DNA of 64,000 nt, from NCBI GenBank assembly GCA_022575985.1, contig JAKSXM010000263.1, positions 7,606,001-7,670,000 of the forward strand, written 5' to 3'. Origin of the DNA: Anagrus nilaparvatae (Eukaryota; Arthropoda; Insecta; Hymenoptera; Mymaridae). The notes under the pieces are model-generated. The model ran no database searches. It was not told the origin of the DNA and was given only the letters and a program-made list of their open reading frames with translations. How positions within the stretch are numbered: the first letter of the stretch is position 1; each line of letters starts with the position of its first letter. Made by a program: the position numbers and the translations under genes. Shown here one piece after another: positions 11,748-22,555 of the stretch.

Positions 11748-11782
11748 GACTGAAAATGTGTGCAGACGACACACGAAACGTA
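11748..11782 (+). ncRNA. Degenerate hammerhead-like motif downstream of the Penelope relic
   Basis: It reads ctgaaaat, then a gtgtg/cacac hairpin, then gaaacgta. That is the order of a hammerhead ribozyme core (CUGAUGA box, stem II, GAAA), known from Penelope-like elements. The first box is mutated (ctgaaaa), so self-cleavage is not expected. Confidence 0.35.
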
Positions 11783-11933
11783 GCACAATATATAAATATA
11801 TTATTGTAATATATAAATATATAAATATATTATTGTAATATCAAGCCAAAGCGTTAGCTTCGGATTTATGGGATTGAGGGGGGGGGCGGTCACGTGACCC
11901 TCCATCGCAAGCAAAAGCTAGCTTTGCTTATAT

Positions 11934-12380
11934 GGTTTTTGTGAGAGATGTAATACTTTTTAATGCTTTTATCTCTTGTTTGTTATGCTTGTTGTAAGAT
12001 TTTTATTAAGATAGACTTATTAAGTTGCTTTTTATATAAGGTCTTTCATCCGTAGTGTGTGCGAGTTTTAAATGTTTGTGTTATGTGAATGTGTTATGTG
12101 CGTTGTTAACCTATGGCCTCAGAGAATCACACAATTTCTCCTGTCCCCATGCCTGCTAATAGTGCACATGGTCGCACTCCGGACTGCGTTATCTAGATAA
12201 TGTGGTTTATTTTTTTTTTTTAAGATAATGCGGATGCCTCAGTCCTAGAGCAATGATAGAAATAATTTCAGAATTTAATCTTCTCAGAAAAAAAACGGAG
12301 ATTATGTCTGAGTCGGGACGCGAACCTTTAACGTTCAGATCGAAAAGTTGACGCGCTACCAACTGAGCTATCAATGCTCT
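11934..12380 (-). mobile_element. tRNA-derived SINE with a 16-bp target-site duplication
   Basis: Flanked by the perfect 16-bp direct repeat ctagctttgcttatat at 11918-11933 and 12381-12396. On the minus strand the element starts agagcattgatagctcagtt. That start contains a near-consensus Pol III A box (tagctcagttgg) and, about 50 nt on, a B box (ggttcgcgtcc, 12312-12322). The anticodon and T stems do not pair well, so this is a SINE head and not a tRNA gene. The body of about 350 bp has no coding potential. A long perfect duplication and an internal promoter at the 5' end indicate LINE-mediated retroposition. Confidence 0.75.
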
Positions 12381-12396
12381 CTAGCTTTGCTTATAT

Positions 12397-13049
12397 ATAT
12401 CTCTTTTTTTTCTCTCACTCTATATTCATTGCTTCTAAGTGAGAGGGACATACATTTACATTTAACTCACGATCGGAGAAAGCTGAGATATCGAATTTTG
12501 GATTGACTTACGTTTTTTTATCGAATTTTTGCGAATAATCGCATTTTTGCGATTTATATCGAAGTTTTCATTTCACTTTTTTGATCCAATAGTTATAAGT
12601 AAAGAAGAGGTATCCTTATAATTTTGAATAAAAATATATCATTACATAATTATAATGAATGGGGATTTTTATTCGATTCTGTTATTAGGTAATAATAACG
12701 CAAGAGTTAGTATAAAAATAAATCGGTACATGAATTCCTTAAAATATTTAAAATTTTCTATATACAAATGTATTAGGAGAACATGAATAAAAATAGATAT
12801 TTAAAAAGGGGCCCATACTATCATAAAATTAAAAAAAAATCACAGCTGCTTATTGTAGAATATATAATTATAATAAAGACATCAAGCCGTGATATACATA
12901 TATATATACAAGTATATACATTTATCTGATACTTATAATTATATTAATTAACATATTATAGAAATTTAGTCTAGTGCTAAGCTACAAAGATAATGTTTTT
13001 ATTAATATAAAATATGGGCATAATTTTCTATTAAATTGTAAAAAAAGGT
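12397..13049. other. AT-rich sequence, no gene seen
   Basis: Simple AT-rich DNA with no frame or repeat that I can support. Confidence 0.4.
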
Positions 13050-13400
13050 TTATTTATAAATAAAAAATAAATGTAAAAAAAAAAATTTGTTACTACTTTC
13101 AATTGGAAATATTTTTTTCCCCAAATTTTTGCCACCAAAAAATACAAAAAACACAATTTTTTTTTTTTATTTTCGGAGGTTGTATTTAACTTTTTCTCTG
13201 AAAGTATTCATTCTAGGAACTTATCGTTTTTACTTGATTTCTCGGATCTGATACTTAATTAAAAAAATTAATTAAAATTTTTTATATAAAAATGTGTCAC
13301 CTTATTTCTCAGATATGATACATGGTAAAAATGTTCAACTCATATTGAATATTTGTCATTGCTTGAGGAATCGTAGTGGCCATAATTTGGCAGCATTTTT
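13050..13400. repeat. Partial copy of the 'gaggaacc' AT-rich dispersed repeat
   Basis: Shares aaaaaatacaaaaaacac, gaaagtattcat..., cgtttttacttgatttctcg, gatctgatacttaatt and the terminal tgaggaatcgtagtggcc....ttggcagc with the copies at 28320-30150 and 36226-37320. The end lies at about 13395. The 81-codon frame starting here (13376) is not supported as a gene. Confidence 0.6.
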
Positions 13401-13500
13401 TATTCTTTATTTATAGTTTTATTAGTTGCTTCACATTGTTTTTTTTAAACCTTGCGACTGTTATGATATCTTTACTTACTTTACCTACTTTTGAAAAAGT

Positions 13501-15465
13501 ACACTGGAACGTCGATTATCCGGACAAGGTGAGACTAACCCCGATCCGGATATCTGAAAATCCGGTTAATACGGAAAAAGTAAAAAAATTTTCCCATAAA
13601 ATAAAAAAATGGTTGGGGTGATTAAAAGTTTATTTTAAGGGACTGTTACGAGCCAAATGCTGGTAATATTAACCCGTAAAAATAAAATTTAAATATTTGA
13701 ATCTTTGAAATTATTTAAATAAAAAAACGTATCAGAGTGAATTAAAAATTAAAAGGGAGCCTATCACGTGGTCGGTTTCTAGGCCGACGTTGTTCATTCA
13801 AGAATAAATCCACGTGACACTACGAGTGAACGTAAAAGTTTATTTTTCCTTTGTAAGTTCTCTCTTCCCTTTAAAATATAGTTTTTATATATATTTTTTT
13901 TTAATTAATTTTTTTTTAACAACAAGATAAATTTATAGTTTAAAAATTCTATAAATTTTTTGATTTTATTGAAAAAGGACCAGCTTGTCCCCAAGACTAG
14001 GTCGTATGAGTTTCAAGTCCTTCAACCCAATTATAAAGGAAAAAAAAAGAATTTTAAGAGTTGAAATTAAATGATTACCGAAAATTTTACAATAATAAAA
14101 ATTTTTTTTATTTTACTTACTTGTGATGAATTTTTGATGTTCTACTAGTGTCGAAATCAATTAAAATTTAGGAAAACTATCGAAGTAGGAAAAGTAGTTT
14201 CGAAAATAATAAAAATATTTAAGAGGTAAAATTTGATTTATTATAAAAAGAAAAACTGAATAAAAATAACTAAGTACAAAAAAATGGAGTTTTACACAAA
14301 AATTTAGTAAGTGAATAAAAACAATGAAAATTTTTTACTATGCTCGAGCGTGGCTGTAGACGAAGTGCCTGATGCATTCGTCTTCATTCATCAGGTCGGG
14401 TCGTCGCCCTCTCCAAATTTTTTTGGCCCTTGCGCGGTCAGTGACCGTTTTCATAGTGGACCTACTGGCCCACGCGCAGGAATTAATGCGTGCGTCTATT
14501 TTAGATTTCTTAAACGGAAGGTAGAGATGCATTCATTTTTAATTTTTGAGTTTTAATTACTCCTAATTGATGCATTTCCGCCTCCCCTCTAAGAAATTAC
14601 GTGTACAATAAAAAAACACCGGCACGTCAGCGTTGCTTTGAAAAATGTGTGTTTTACTAACTTATACTAAAAAATTTTTTTTTTTTGAATTTTTACTTTT
14701 TTTTTTTTTATAAATTTTTTTTGATAAAGAAAAATCTTTTTATTAATTATATAATTTAAAAATTAATCTATTTATTTATTTATTTATTTATTCAATCAAA
14801 CTTATTTATTTAATTATTATATTTAAAAATTTAAACTCAAATAATGTAAATCGATGACGGGGCAAGCTTAGGTGGTAAGAAAAGGAACAAAAATTATGGA
14901 AAACCAAAAATTGCATTCCTACCATCACAGGACTAAAATTTTTATTCGTAGTGCATAATTTAACATGGATCTAAAAAAAACTTTAATTGAAAAAATTTGT
15001 CAGAAATAAACCAAAACACGTAAAATTTAAAACTAAATCCTGAAAATAAAAAAAGGCAGAAAAAAAGTTTATACATATGTATATTGTATGTATACATTAA
15101 ATTCTATTTAATAAAAATTACAAAATATTTCTCACTTTCCAAATAAGTCATAAAAACAAAAAAAAAATTTTTTTAAGATTTAACATATAACTAGCAGTTG
15201 TGTTTACGAATAATGAGAATCGATGTAAAAAAAAAAGAAAAAAATATTACTCAGAATTAAAATATGTAAATATGTTATACATCACGATAGATCGTAAAAC
15301 ATTAGGTCATTTAATTGTACATTTAAAAAAAATCACGACTAAAAAAAATATTAAAAACAAACAATCAAATAAAAGTTTAGCCAAAATTCTTTACTCATAT
15401 AAAATAAAAAAATTAATGGAATAATTTTATGATAGATTTATACCCATCTATAAGAATAATGAAAT
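13501..15465. other. Unassigned AT-rich DNA with a GC-rich island at 14340-14540
   Basis: The island at about 14340-14540 is open on both strands (81 and 64 codons) and is much richer in G+C than its flanks. I do not recognise either peptide and cannot call it a gene. A palindromic E-box-like pair, cacgtg at 13766 and 13811, brackets about 50 bp. The rest is low-complexity. Confidence 0.35.
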
Positions 15466-15909
15466 CACTATATTTTCCTTGCGAATTTTCTGTTATATTT
15501 TTTTAAGGATACTTTTTCAAATTAGGCTAAAGAATTTATTGATATCTTGTATTAGCCTGGGATTTCTAAGATTTTTTTATACATTAGACATCTCAATTTT
15601 ACATTACACCTTTTGTTGCTTTTTTTCTTTCCCTGCCGGATTCGTAAGGCAATAATTAAATTATGCATAATGAATATTATCAAAATGCTAAAACTTAAAA
15701 ATTATTTTTTTTATTGAAAATATTGGCTTACAGACCCAGCAGGGATAGAAAAAAAGCAACAAAAGGTGTAATGTAAATTTGAGATGTTTAATGTATAAAA
15801 AAATCTTCGGAATCCCAGGTTAATCCAAGATATCAATAAATTCTTTAGCCTAATTTGAAAAAGTATCCTTAAAAAAATATAACAGAAAATTCGCTAGGAA
15901 AATATAGTG
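15466..15909. mobile_element. Palindromic MITE, about 180-bp arms
   Basis: The left arm begins cactatattttccttgcgaa (15466). The right arm ends ttcgctaggaaaatatagtg (15909). Internal matches include gcaacaaaaggtgtaatgta against tacattacaccttttgttgc, and attctttagcctaatttgaa against its inverse. The spacer is about 80 bp. No coding potential. Confidence 0.85.
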
Positions 15910-16000
15910 TCTATCCCATAAAATATTATACTTTTTTAAAAGTAGGTAAAGTAAGTAAAGATATAAATATATAAATATATTATTGTCTAATTTATTGTCC

Positions 16001-17158
16001 TCTTTCCGATGCACCCGACAAGAATGTACTAAGAGGATGACATAACGTAGACGATGTCCTGGACTTCACGCAAGAAAAGTTGCTCACTGCCGTGGACATC
16101 CTCAAAAATTAGAAAGCTCCCAGCCCAGACGGTATACCAGCCTAAATCATAAAAATAGCTGCACATGAGTGCCCGCATTGATGCTAAGAATGTATAACAC
16201 ATGCTTTCGAACAGGAGTCCTTAGCAGGCTATGGAAAAAGGCAATAGAGGTCTATATTAACAAAGGAAATGATTATCCCATACTTCCATCATACTGGCGA
16301 CCACTAGGACTTTTGGATATAGCAGAAAAAAGTTTCAAAAATATGCTGCAACCTTGTATTTTAAATGCAGTAGAAGCAGCAGGGGATTTTTCTCCTCGGA
16401 AATACGGCTTTAGACGGAAACGGTCCACGATCGGAATAGGGAAGGAGGTCGTTGACGCAAGAATGAGGGCCTAAACGGGTAATGATTACTCATGTTAAAT
16501 TACTCTCTTAGTTACCCTTGATGTTAAGAATGCATTTAACTCCACAATGTGGATAAAGTTGCTGCAAGGACTAAATGAATTTGCAGTACCCAAATATTTG
16601 ATGCGGGTAATGAAGAGCTACCTAAGTTACCGAGTACTCGTGTACAAGACTCTTCAAGAAAAAAGGAACTGGAAAGTGACAGCTGGCACAGCTCAAGGTA
16701 GGGTACTGGGACCTGACCTATGGAACTTTTTTATTGTTGTATCTTGCGGCTGGAGCTAGCTGATGGTTGCTTCATGATAGGCTATGAGAATGATATTGCC
16801 CTCGTGATCACAGCAAAGAACGTGCAACAGTTTGAGCATCTGCGTGGTAAATACTAGTATATGGATGGAAGAGCATGGATTAAGTCTAGCAAATGCTAAG
16901 ACAGTGATCGTGATGTTTACGAGGAAGCAAATAGAAACCATCATCCCAATACAAATTGAAAAGCATACCGTCATAGAGATGAAAAGGTGAAGCTAAACTA
17001 CTGGGAGTACATCTCTCAAAGGGTCAAGAAGGCAGGTATCACGACACTAGCCCTGAGCAGGCTGATGTCAAACATGAACGGTCCAAAAACCAGTAAGAGG
17101 AAGCTACTAATGTTTTTAACCCATTCCATCTTATTGTATGGAGCTGAAATGCTAGACG
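16001..17158 (+). pseudogene. R1-type LINE ORF2 relic (reverse transcriptase region)
   Basis: R1-clade elements are site-specific or dispersed non-LTR retrotransposons; ORF2 carries endonuclease, RT and a C-terminal zinc knuckle. Seen here in order: KAPSPDGIPA (about 16105, RT domain start), AAHECP, RMYNTCFRTGVLSRLWKKA (16180-16240), YWRPLGLLDIAEK (16290-16335), FRRKRSTIGIGKEVVDARM, TLDVKNAFNS (palm motif A, about 16520), GTAQGRVLGPDLWNFF (16690-16730). Then comes GYENDIA in place of the usual YADD motif C (about 16783), ending in LLYGAEM. Several stops and frameshifts, a missing 5' end and an N replacing the first catalytic Asp make it dead. It is the same family as 53890-55610. It is cut off at 17158 exactly where diverged satellite begins. 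Confidence 0.85.
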
Positions 17159-17440
17159 CGTAATTTTTTTATTCTAGAATACTTAATTAAATTAAGTTAC
17201 TAATGCTTGACGTAAAGTTTTTTTTATTACAGATCACTTTTTTAAGTCGTGTTAGTGTAAGGCTTGACGTGTCGCTTTTTTTATTACAGACAACTTATTT
17301 AGGCTATTTTGGTGTAATTCTGGACGAGTAGTTTTTTTATTATATAATACTTCATTAGGTTATGTTACTTTATTGCTTGACGTGTAGTATACTTATTATA
17401 TACCAATTAGGTCATGTTAGTCTAATGCTTAGGGGTTAAA
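17159..17440. repeat. Second strip of diverged 55-bp satellite
   Basis: Five irregular units contain gtgttagtgtaaggcttgac followed by gtgtcg, a T-run, attacaga and an aggtta-like block, the motif order of the satellite at 48.9-49.6 kb in the same orientation. It starts flush with the broken end of the R1-like LINE. Confidence 0.75.
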
Positions 17441-19420
17441 AATTCATTTTTGATACCCTAAAAACCACCTGATAAAGTTTTTATATCAAAAACTTTGGTT
17501 CAAACCTAAAATTTAAAAGTGATTTAATAAATTTACTAAGGTTTTACACTCGAAAATCTCCAATCGTTCATATAAAATAGAAGTAATTTTTATGTATTTT
17601 TTAGAATCTTATCATTGCGTAATTGAAGGGCCAACATTTTTAATGTTGAGATTCTGCCACCAATTTCAAACTAAGCATACTTGGAAACCCCATATGATCT
17701 AAGCAAAGTTATTTTTTTTATATAATATTAGTAATTTGGCGTATTTTTCGAAAAGTCCAACTTTTCATCCGATTTCTAAGCTAAAATTTTGAATTAAGAA
17801 AATGTCACTTTCGTTTTCTGCATATTCGCAATATTTCCGGGCAAGCAATTTAAGTTTTAAAATTCTATGAGCAAATTCAGATTCTGCATACTCAAAAACC
17901 ACATTAAATGTATAGAAAGTAATTTCTTGTACAAACTTGGAGATTCGGCAGATTTTATCAAAAATTGCCCAATGCTTTGTCTAATTTCAGGGCCAACAAT
18001 TAAAATTTTAAAATTTTTTTAGCATATTTTATTGATTTTTCGTGCATGCACAGCTCAAAAAAAATGTTGACCCCAGAATTGGATTTTACTTATAAAAAAA
18101 ATGCTCTTATGGATATATATATATATATTTATATTTTCGTGCTCAGACTATATATATTATATATCTAAGTGTTTTAAATAATTTCTTAAAAATATTTGAA
18201 AAAATGAATTCTAGCTAATTAGATTTTAAAAAAGCTAAAGAAATTTATATTTCAATTATATTCCTTTACCCCAGGAATTCGTCTTCCTACGCTCTGCAAC
18301 TTGAGCTTTAGTAAAGGCGATATAATATTTAAGAACCCTTGGAAGAAACTTTTTTACTTCATATAGGAAACTCACTAACCTAGTGGGTTCTGTTTACACA
18401 AACCTGTTATAAGTTTTCTTATATAATAATATACTGGCATACACCTTTTACAGTCTATTATCATGCAACCCAACAAGGTAAGTTAATAAATTGAGAAAAA
18501 AGAGATGCATGACTTAGTCAATTTAAAATACATAAATAAATATATTTAAAAAAAAAATTAATTTTTGCCGTCTTTCTCCACTAAAAATTGGCGTAGAGCC
18601 TAAAGATGGGCATTTTGAGCTTCGACCCCATTGAGACTTTTGATCAGGGGTACAAAACGAACAATTTCCAAAATTTTTAGCGAATTTCACCGGAAAACTG
18701 TTTTCCATATAAAATGTGCGGGGTCCTTTATTATGAAATAAAATAAATTTTCTTTAATAAAATTAATACAAAAAATTTAACACATAACCTGAATATTGCT
18801 AATAAACAAATAAAATTTTATAAATATAATATGAATCGTACTGCGTAAAAGATACGATGCTTTTTTTTATATATTTTTTTAAATTTAATATTAATAACTT
18901 TGATTGGATATTATTATTTTGAGATATATATAATTTGGATATGGAATGTATTTTGATATTTTAAGTTTGGATATTTAATGAATACGGATATTTGTCCCCC
19001 AAACAATTTTTTTTCTGGTCATGAGATCATAAGATAATATTCTGGAATAAATATGAGTTATTCTACACGTTTTCTGTTTTTTTTGCGAAAAAATAAGTAG
19101 ACAAATTTAAAGAAACCAAATTTGTTAGAATGCAAATAAAAAAAAAATCATAACGCACCTAGCTTGTTAAAGCAAATTCATGAAGAAATTTTCTAATCCT
19201 GAAGGATCATTCAACGAGACAAAATTTTTAACTCCAACTTTCAATATTTTGTCTCTTTAGTTTCATTCATACATGTTAAAATAATCAAAAAACGAACTAA
19301 AAATTGAAAAAATAGATTTCAAATTTTAGCTATTTCCTGAAACAAATAATTATGGGATAAAATAAAATAAATTGAATAGTGTTTTCATAAAAAATCACTG
19401 TTATTTATATCATTCCAAAT
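17441..19420. other. AT-rich intergenic or intronic DNA
   Basis: Weakly repeated elements such as gggccaaca....aattttaaaatt (17630, 17990) hint at an old tandem repeat. An (at)n run lies at 18114-18128. No gene is seen. The part next to 19420 is the expected 3' flank or UTR of the BAG6-like exon on the minus strand. Confidence 0.4.
18388..18422. repeat. Inverted partner of 20010-20046
   Basis: gttctgtttacacaaacctg plus ttataagttttcttatata is repeated in inverse orientation near 20003-20046 (cttataaccggtttgtgtaa). The two copies bracket the BAG6-like exon at a distance of 1.6 kb. Confidence 0.5.
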
Positions 19421-19843
19421 TTATTTTTTTAGTGACTTATTATTATTATTATTATTTGAAAAACATTTAATTGCATTTGGAAAACGTTTTGAATTTGAAA
19501 AATCAAATATGCTAAGTTTAGTAGCATTCAGAACATCTTTGATTGCGTTTCCAAAAGCATTTCTGACGGCTGGACTTGAGCTAACTGCAGTTGCAGCTCC
19601 TATAATATCATCATTTCCGGAATGAATAATTCCTTCCCTAACTAAATTTTCTACTGACGTAGTAATAGTATTGCTTGTTGAAGAACCCATTAAAAGTGGT
19701 AATTTCTGATTTTCAATCACCTTACGACGTTTACTGGGCATGCCTCCTAAATAACCATCACTGAATGGTACTTGATATGTAGATTTATTTTGAAATTGAC
19801 GTCTTTGTTTGCTTACATCTCGAGATATTATAGGTACCCATTC
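19421..19843 (-). CDS. BAG6: BAG6/Scythe-like C-terminal exon (possible host gene)
   Basis: BAG6 is a ubiquitin-like chaperone that, with partners of the GET/TRC pathway, handles tail-anchored and mislocalised proteins in cytosol and nucleus. The 423-bp frame encodes 140 residues and a stop. It opens right after a splice-acceptor-like tttttataattttag (19844 and up). Key blocks are WVPIISRDVSKQRRQ (residues 2-16), FSDGYLGGMPSKRRKV (27-42) and RFPNAIKCF (about 120-128). The same order, including the KRRK nuclear-localisation-like patch and an RFPNA block very near the C-terminus, marks the end of BAG6 proteins. The frame is intact and ends shortly after RFPNA, in an Asn run from an (aat)n repeat. 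An AATAAA follows the stop at once. No upstream exon is recognisable in the window, so it is either a last exon behind a long intron or an isolated gene fragment. Codon and base use blend with the AT-rich surroundings. Confidence 0.7.
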   Translation of the reverse strand, partial: EWVPIISRDVSKQRRQFQNKSTYQVPFSDGYLGGMPSKRRKVIENQKLPLLMGSSTSNTITTSVENLVREGIIHSGNDDIIGAATAVSSSPAVRNAFGNAIKDVLNATKLSIFDFSNSKRFPNAIKCFSNNNNNNKSLKK

Positions 19844-20047
19844 CTAAAATTATAAAAATCATTTAAACTTAATGAAATAAAAAAAGTAAATTAAAGTTAA
19901 AATATTGTATATTAAGATTTTTTAAATAAATAACAGAATTTAATATACTAGGCGTAACTGCGCTTTGTATAAAGTAAGTAAATGTTATCATTACATAATT
20001 TAATAATATAAAAAACTTATAACCGGTTTGTGTAAACACAACCTAAA

Positions 20048-20632
20048 TGCATGGAACATGTTTACTTCCAGCTGAAGATTTGGTATAATTTAAATGTTAC
20101 TCAACATTACAATTTTCTAATTTTATAATTTGTAATTATCACCTTACTAGCTGTTAAGATTCTAAACCCAAACTATTTTGATTCCCTAAACCTGAATTAT
20201 TCTAAGTCCCTTAACCAATATTATTCCAAGTCTCTAAATCGATATTATTTTAAGTCCATAAATCTGTATTATCTTAAGTCCTTAAGCTCAGATTTTTCAA
20301 AGTCTCCTAATTATTATAAGTTTCATTTGACCCACATATTTGACCACCCCCCTTAAATAGGACAAATTTGACCATCCCCCTTAAATAGGACATATTTGAC
20401 CACCCCCCTTAAATAGGACAAATTTGACCACCCCCCTTAAATAGGACATATTTGACCACCCCCCTTAAATAGGACAAATTTGACCACCCCCCTTAAATAG
20501 GACATATTTGACAACCCCCCTTAAATAGGACATATTTGCCCACCCCCCTTAAATAGGACAAATTTGACCCCCCCCCCTTAATTTTCAAGTTCTGAAGTAC
20601 CCCTTCCCTATAAACATGTTCCATGTTAAAAT
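20048..20632. mobile_element. Small element bounded by catggaacatg palindromes, carrying a minisatellite
   Basis: Ends are catggaacatgttta (20052) and taaacatgttccatg (to 20632), inverted to each other. The interior holds units of about 28-29 bp of the type ctaaatc..tattattttaagtc (20160-20310), then the C-rich minisatellite (20326-20580). A diverged copy in the other orientation lies at 6720-6960. Confidence 0.55.
20326..20580. repeat. 28-bp minisatellite, about 9 copies
   Basis: The unit is tttgaccaccccccttaaat plus aggacaaa. Copies alternate between aggacaaa and aggacata, suggesting a 56-bp dimer as the unit of duplication. Strong C/G strand asymmetry. Confidence 0.93.
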
Positions 20633-20639
20633 ACATCAA

Positions 20640-22540
20640 TAATCCTATTACAATTAAAAATTACGTAAGCTAAAAAAAGAATCATAAGAAAGCGAAGTGA
20701 AACAGGCGTGAAGACACAAAAGGACTATTTATCTACCTCAACTGACCATCTTCCCTGATATAGCATTACATTATTCAAACAATTATGAAAACCTAAAAAC
20801 ATAAAATGCATATGTATTTTAAAAAAAATATATAAAGTATACAAAACATACGTGTTTTAAAAAATATGCATTATGAGACAAAAAGTACCGGAAAAAAGAG
20901 AGAAAAAAAGTCTCCGAAAAAATGTAAAAAAACTATTATTTTTTAAAATCATTTTACACATTCACTAACAACTTAATTTTTTACAAATAATTAACACACG
21001 TATCGCGAAAATGAAAGACGATACATTTTTGTAAGATAAAACAATATATATATATATATATAAGGAGGGGGTATGGGCGCTAAAGCGCATAGTCACGTTA
21101 TAAAACAGCTCCGTGAAAAACAGTTATTATTTATAGAAAAAGTTAAAAAAATACCAGAAAAATCGGTCAAAAGTGTCAAAATAAAACTTATTAAATAAAT
21201 GAAAATAAAAGAAAAAATCCAGCATAAAAATTAAATCGAGATTAAAAGAAAAAAAGAGTTGAGAAAAGTAAGGTTAGAAATGTGGCTTATGTGGCTTGTA
21301 TAGATCAAGTATAGAGTATTTATAACAAGAGTTTAAAATATACAAACAATTGACATAATAATAGGTAATGAAAACAGTAATAAAAATAGTCCTGATGAAA
21401 ATGCCGTTTTTTGCTGAAAAAAAAGTAGGGAGAAATCCAGATAATTATAATAGTAAAGTGGAAAATGGCAATTTTCATATATAAAAGGAATGAAAAAGAG
21501 TAAGTAACTTATAAATTTCTCATCACATCATTTACAATGAAAAGAAGTTAATTTGTAAGCGAACAGCAATTTAAAACAGTAAATACACAACAATATAAAC
21601 AGATACATATCATGAAAACAGCACCAGCGATTGCAAAAAGGCTGTCACATCCTCAACCCATTAAAATAGAAAAAGGAATCTTGGTTTAATAGGAATTCCT
21701 TGAGAAATAAATTAAAATAGTGCAGTGATGTGCCAGCATAATATGTAATTGTTAGTGATCTTTGTCAACAGATATAATTGAAAACAGAAAAATTAAAAAA
21801 TCAAAGAAAATTCAAAATAATAGAAAATTGAAGAAAATACAAGAAATAGATCTGAAGAATTTTTTTTTTTTTTTCTAAATTTAAATTCATATATTTTTTT
21901 ACTTTAAAATCAAAACATGTTCTTTAAATAATTTTAATGTTTATACTTTAAATTTGTATTAATAACTTATATTTCAATCTTGTAACAATTATGTACATAA
22001 TTTGACAAGAATAAAATTACTACTACTACTATATATATATATATGTCGTAGCCCTATTGGATATTCGGTTTTATAGGCTATAGTAAGCCAGTCCATGGAG
22101 TAAAAATGCTCGAGCAAACCTATTTCGCTATAAAGCTGCACGCTCCAGTTTTTTAACCTACAGGCTGGTTTTTTGCGTATAAAGCTGAAATATATCAGCT
22201 TCATAGACAAATATTAAAGTTTCAAAACTCTTAGTTTTAATTATAAATCTAATTTTTTTAGATTTAAATAATCGAAATAATCTCTTGGTTTTAAATAATT
22301 TAAATTTACCAATATAATGTCGTGAATTATTTATATTTATCTTATAGCTTTATTTACATTAAAAAACTCTATCAATAATTATAATAAGTATAATATAAAT
22401 AATAAATTTTTATAATTTTATATTTGACAAAATATAATAATATTGTAAATATTTTTAGTCCATCTTTATTTTGTTTGAAATTATTAACAATAAAATAAAT
22501 TGAAAAATACACCAATTTTGTGAAGATGATTATCTAATAT
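20640..22540. other. AT-rich DNA, no gene recognised
   Basis: Contains (at)n microsatellites at 21042-21061 and 22029-22044, and an A-rich strand-biased stretch at 21100-21850. The 73-codon minus frame at 21989-22210 has a GC-richer composition but no recognisable domain. Confidence 0.4.
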
Positions 22541-22555
22541 TTTTTTTATTTATTG

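Larger units (their letters stand above)
13468..15963. repeat. Pair of about 33-bp inverted repeats 2.5 kb apart
   Basis: tatctttacttactttacctacttttgaaaaagta (13466-13500) is inverted at 15929-15963 with one or two changes. The pair could be the ends of a composite or decayed DNA transposon enclosing 2.4 kb. No transposase is recognisable between them. Confidence 0.45.

Noticed and set aside
12300..12380. Functional tRNA gene on the minus strand
   Set aside because: Good A and B boxes, but anticodon and T stems do not pair, and it is the head of a 447-bp unit bounded by a target-site duplication.
13376..13621. 81-codon plus-strand gene
   Set aside because: Starts inside the end of a dispersed repeat and has no recognisable domain; the hydrophobic start is simply T-rich repeat sequence.
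14338..14556. Coding island read on both strands
   Set aside because: GC-rich and open on both strands but without recognisable motifs or conservation evidence; listed only as an unassigned island.
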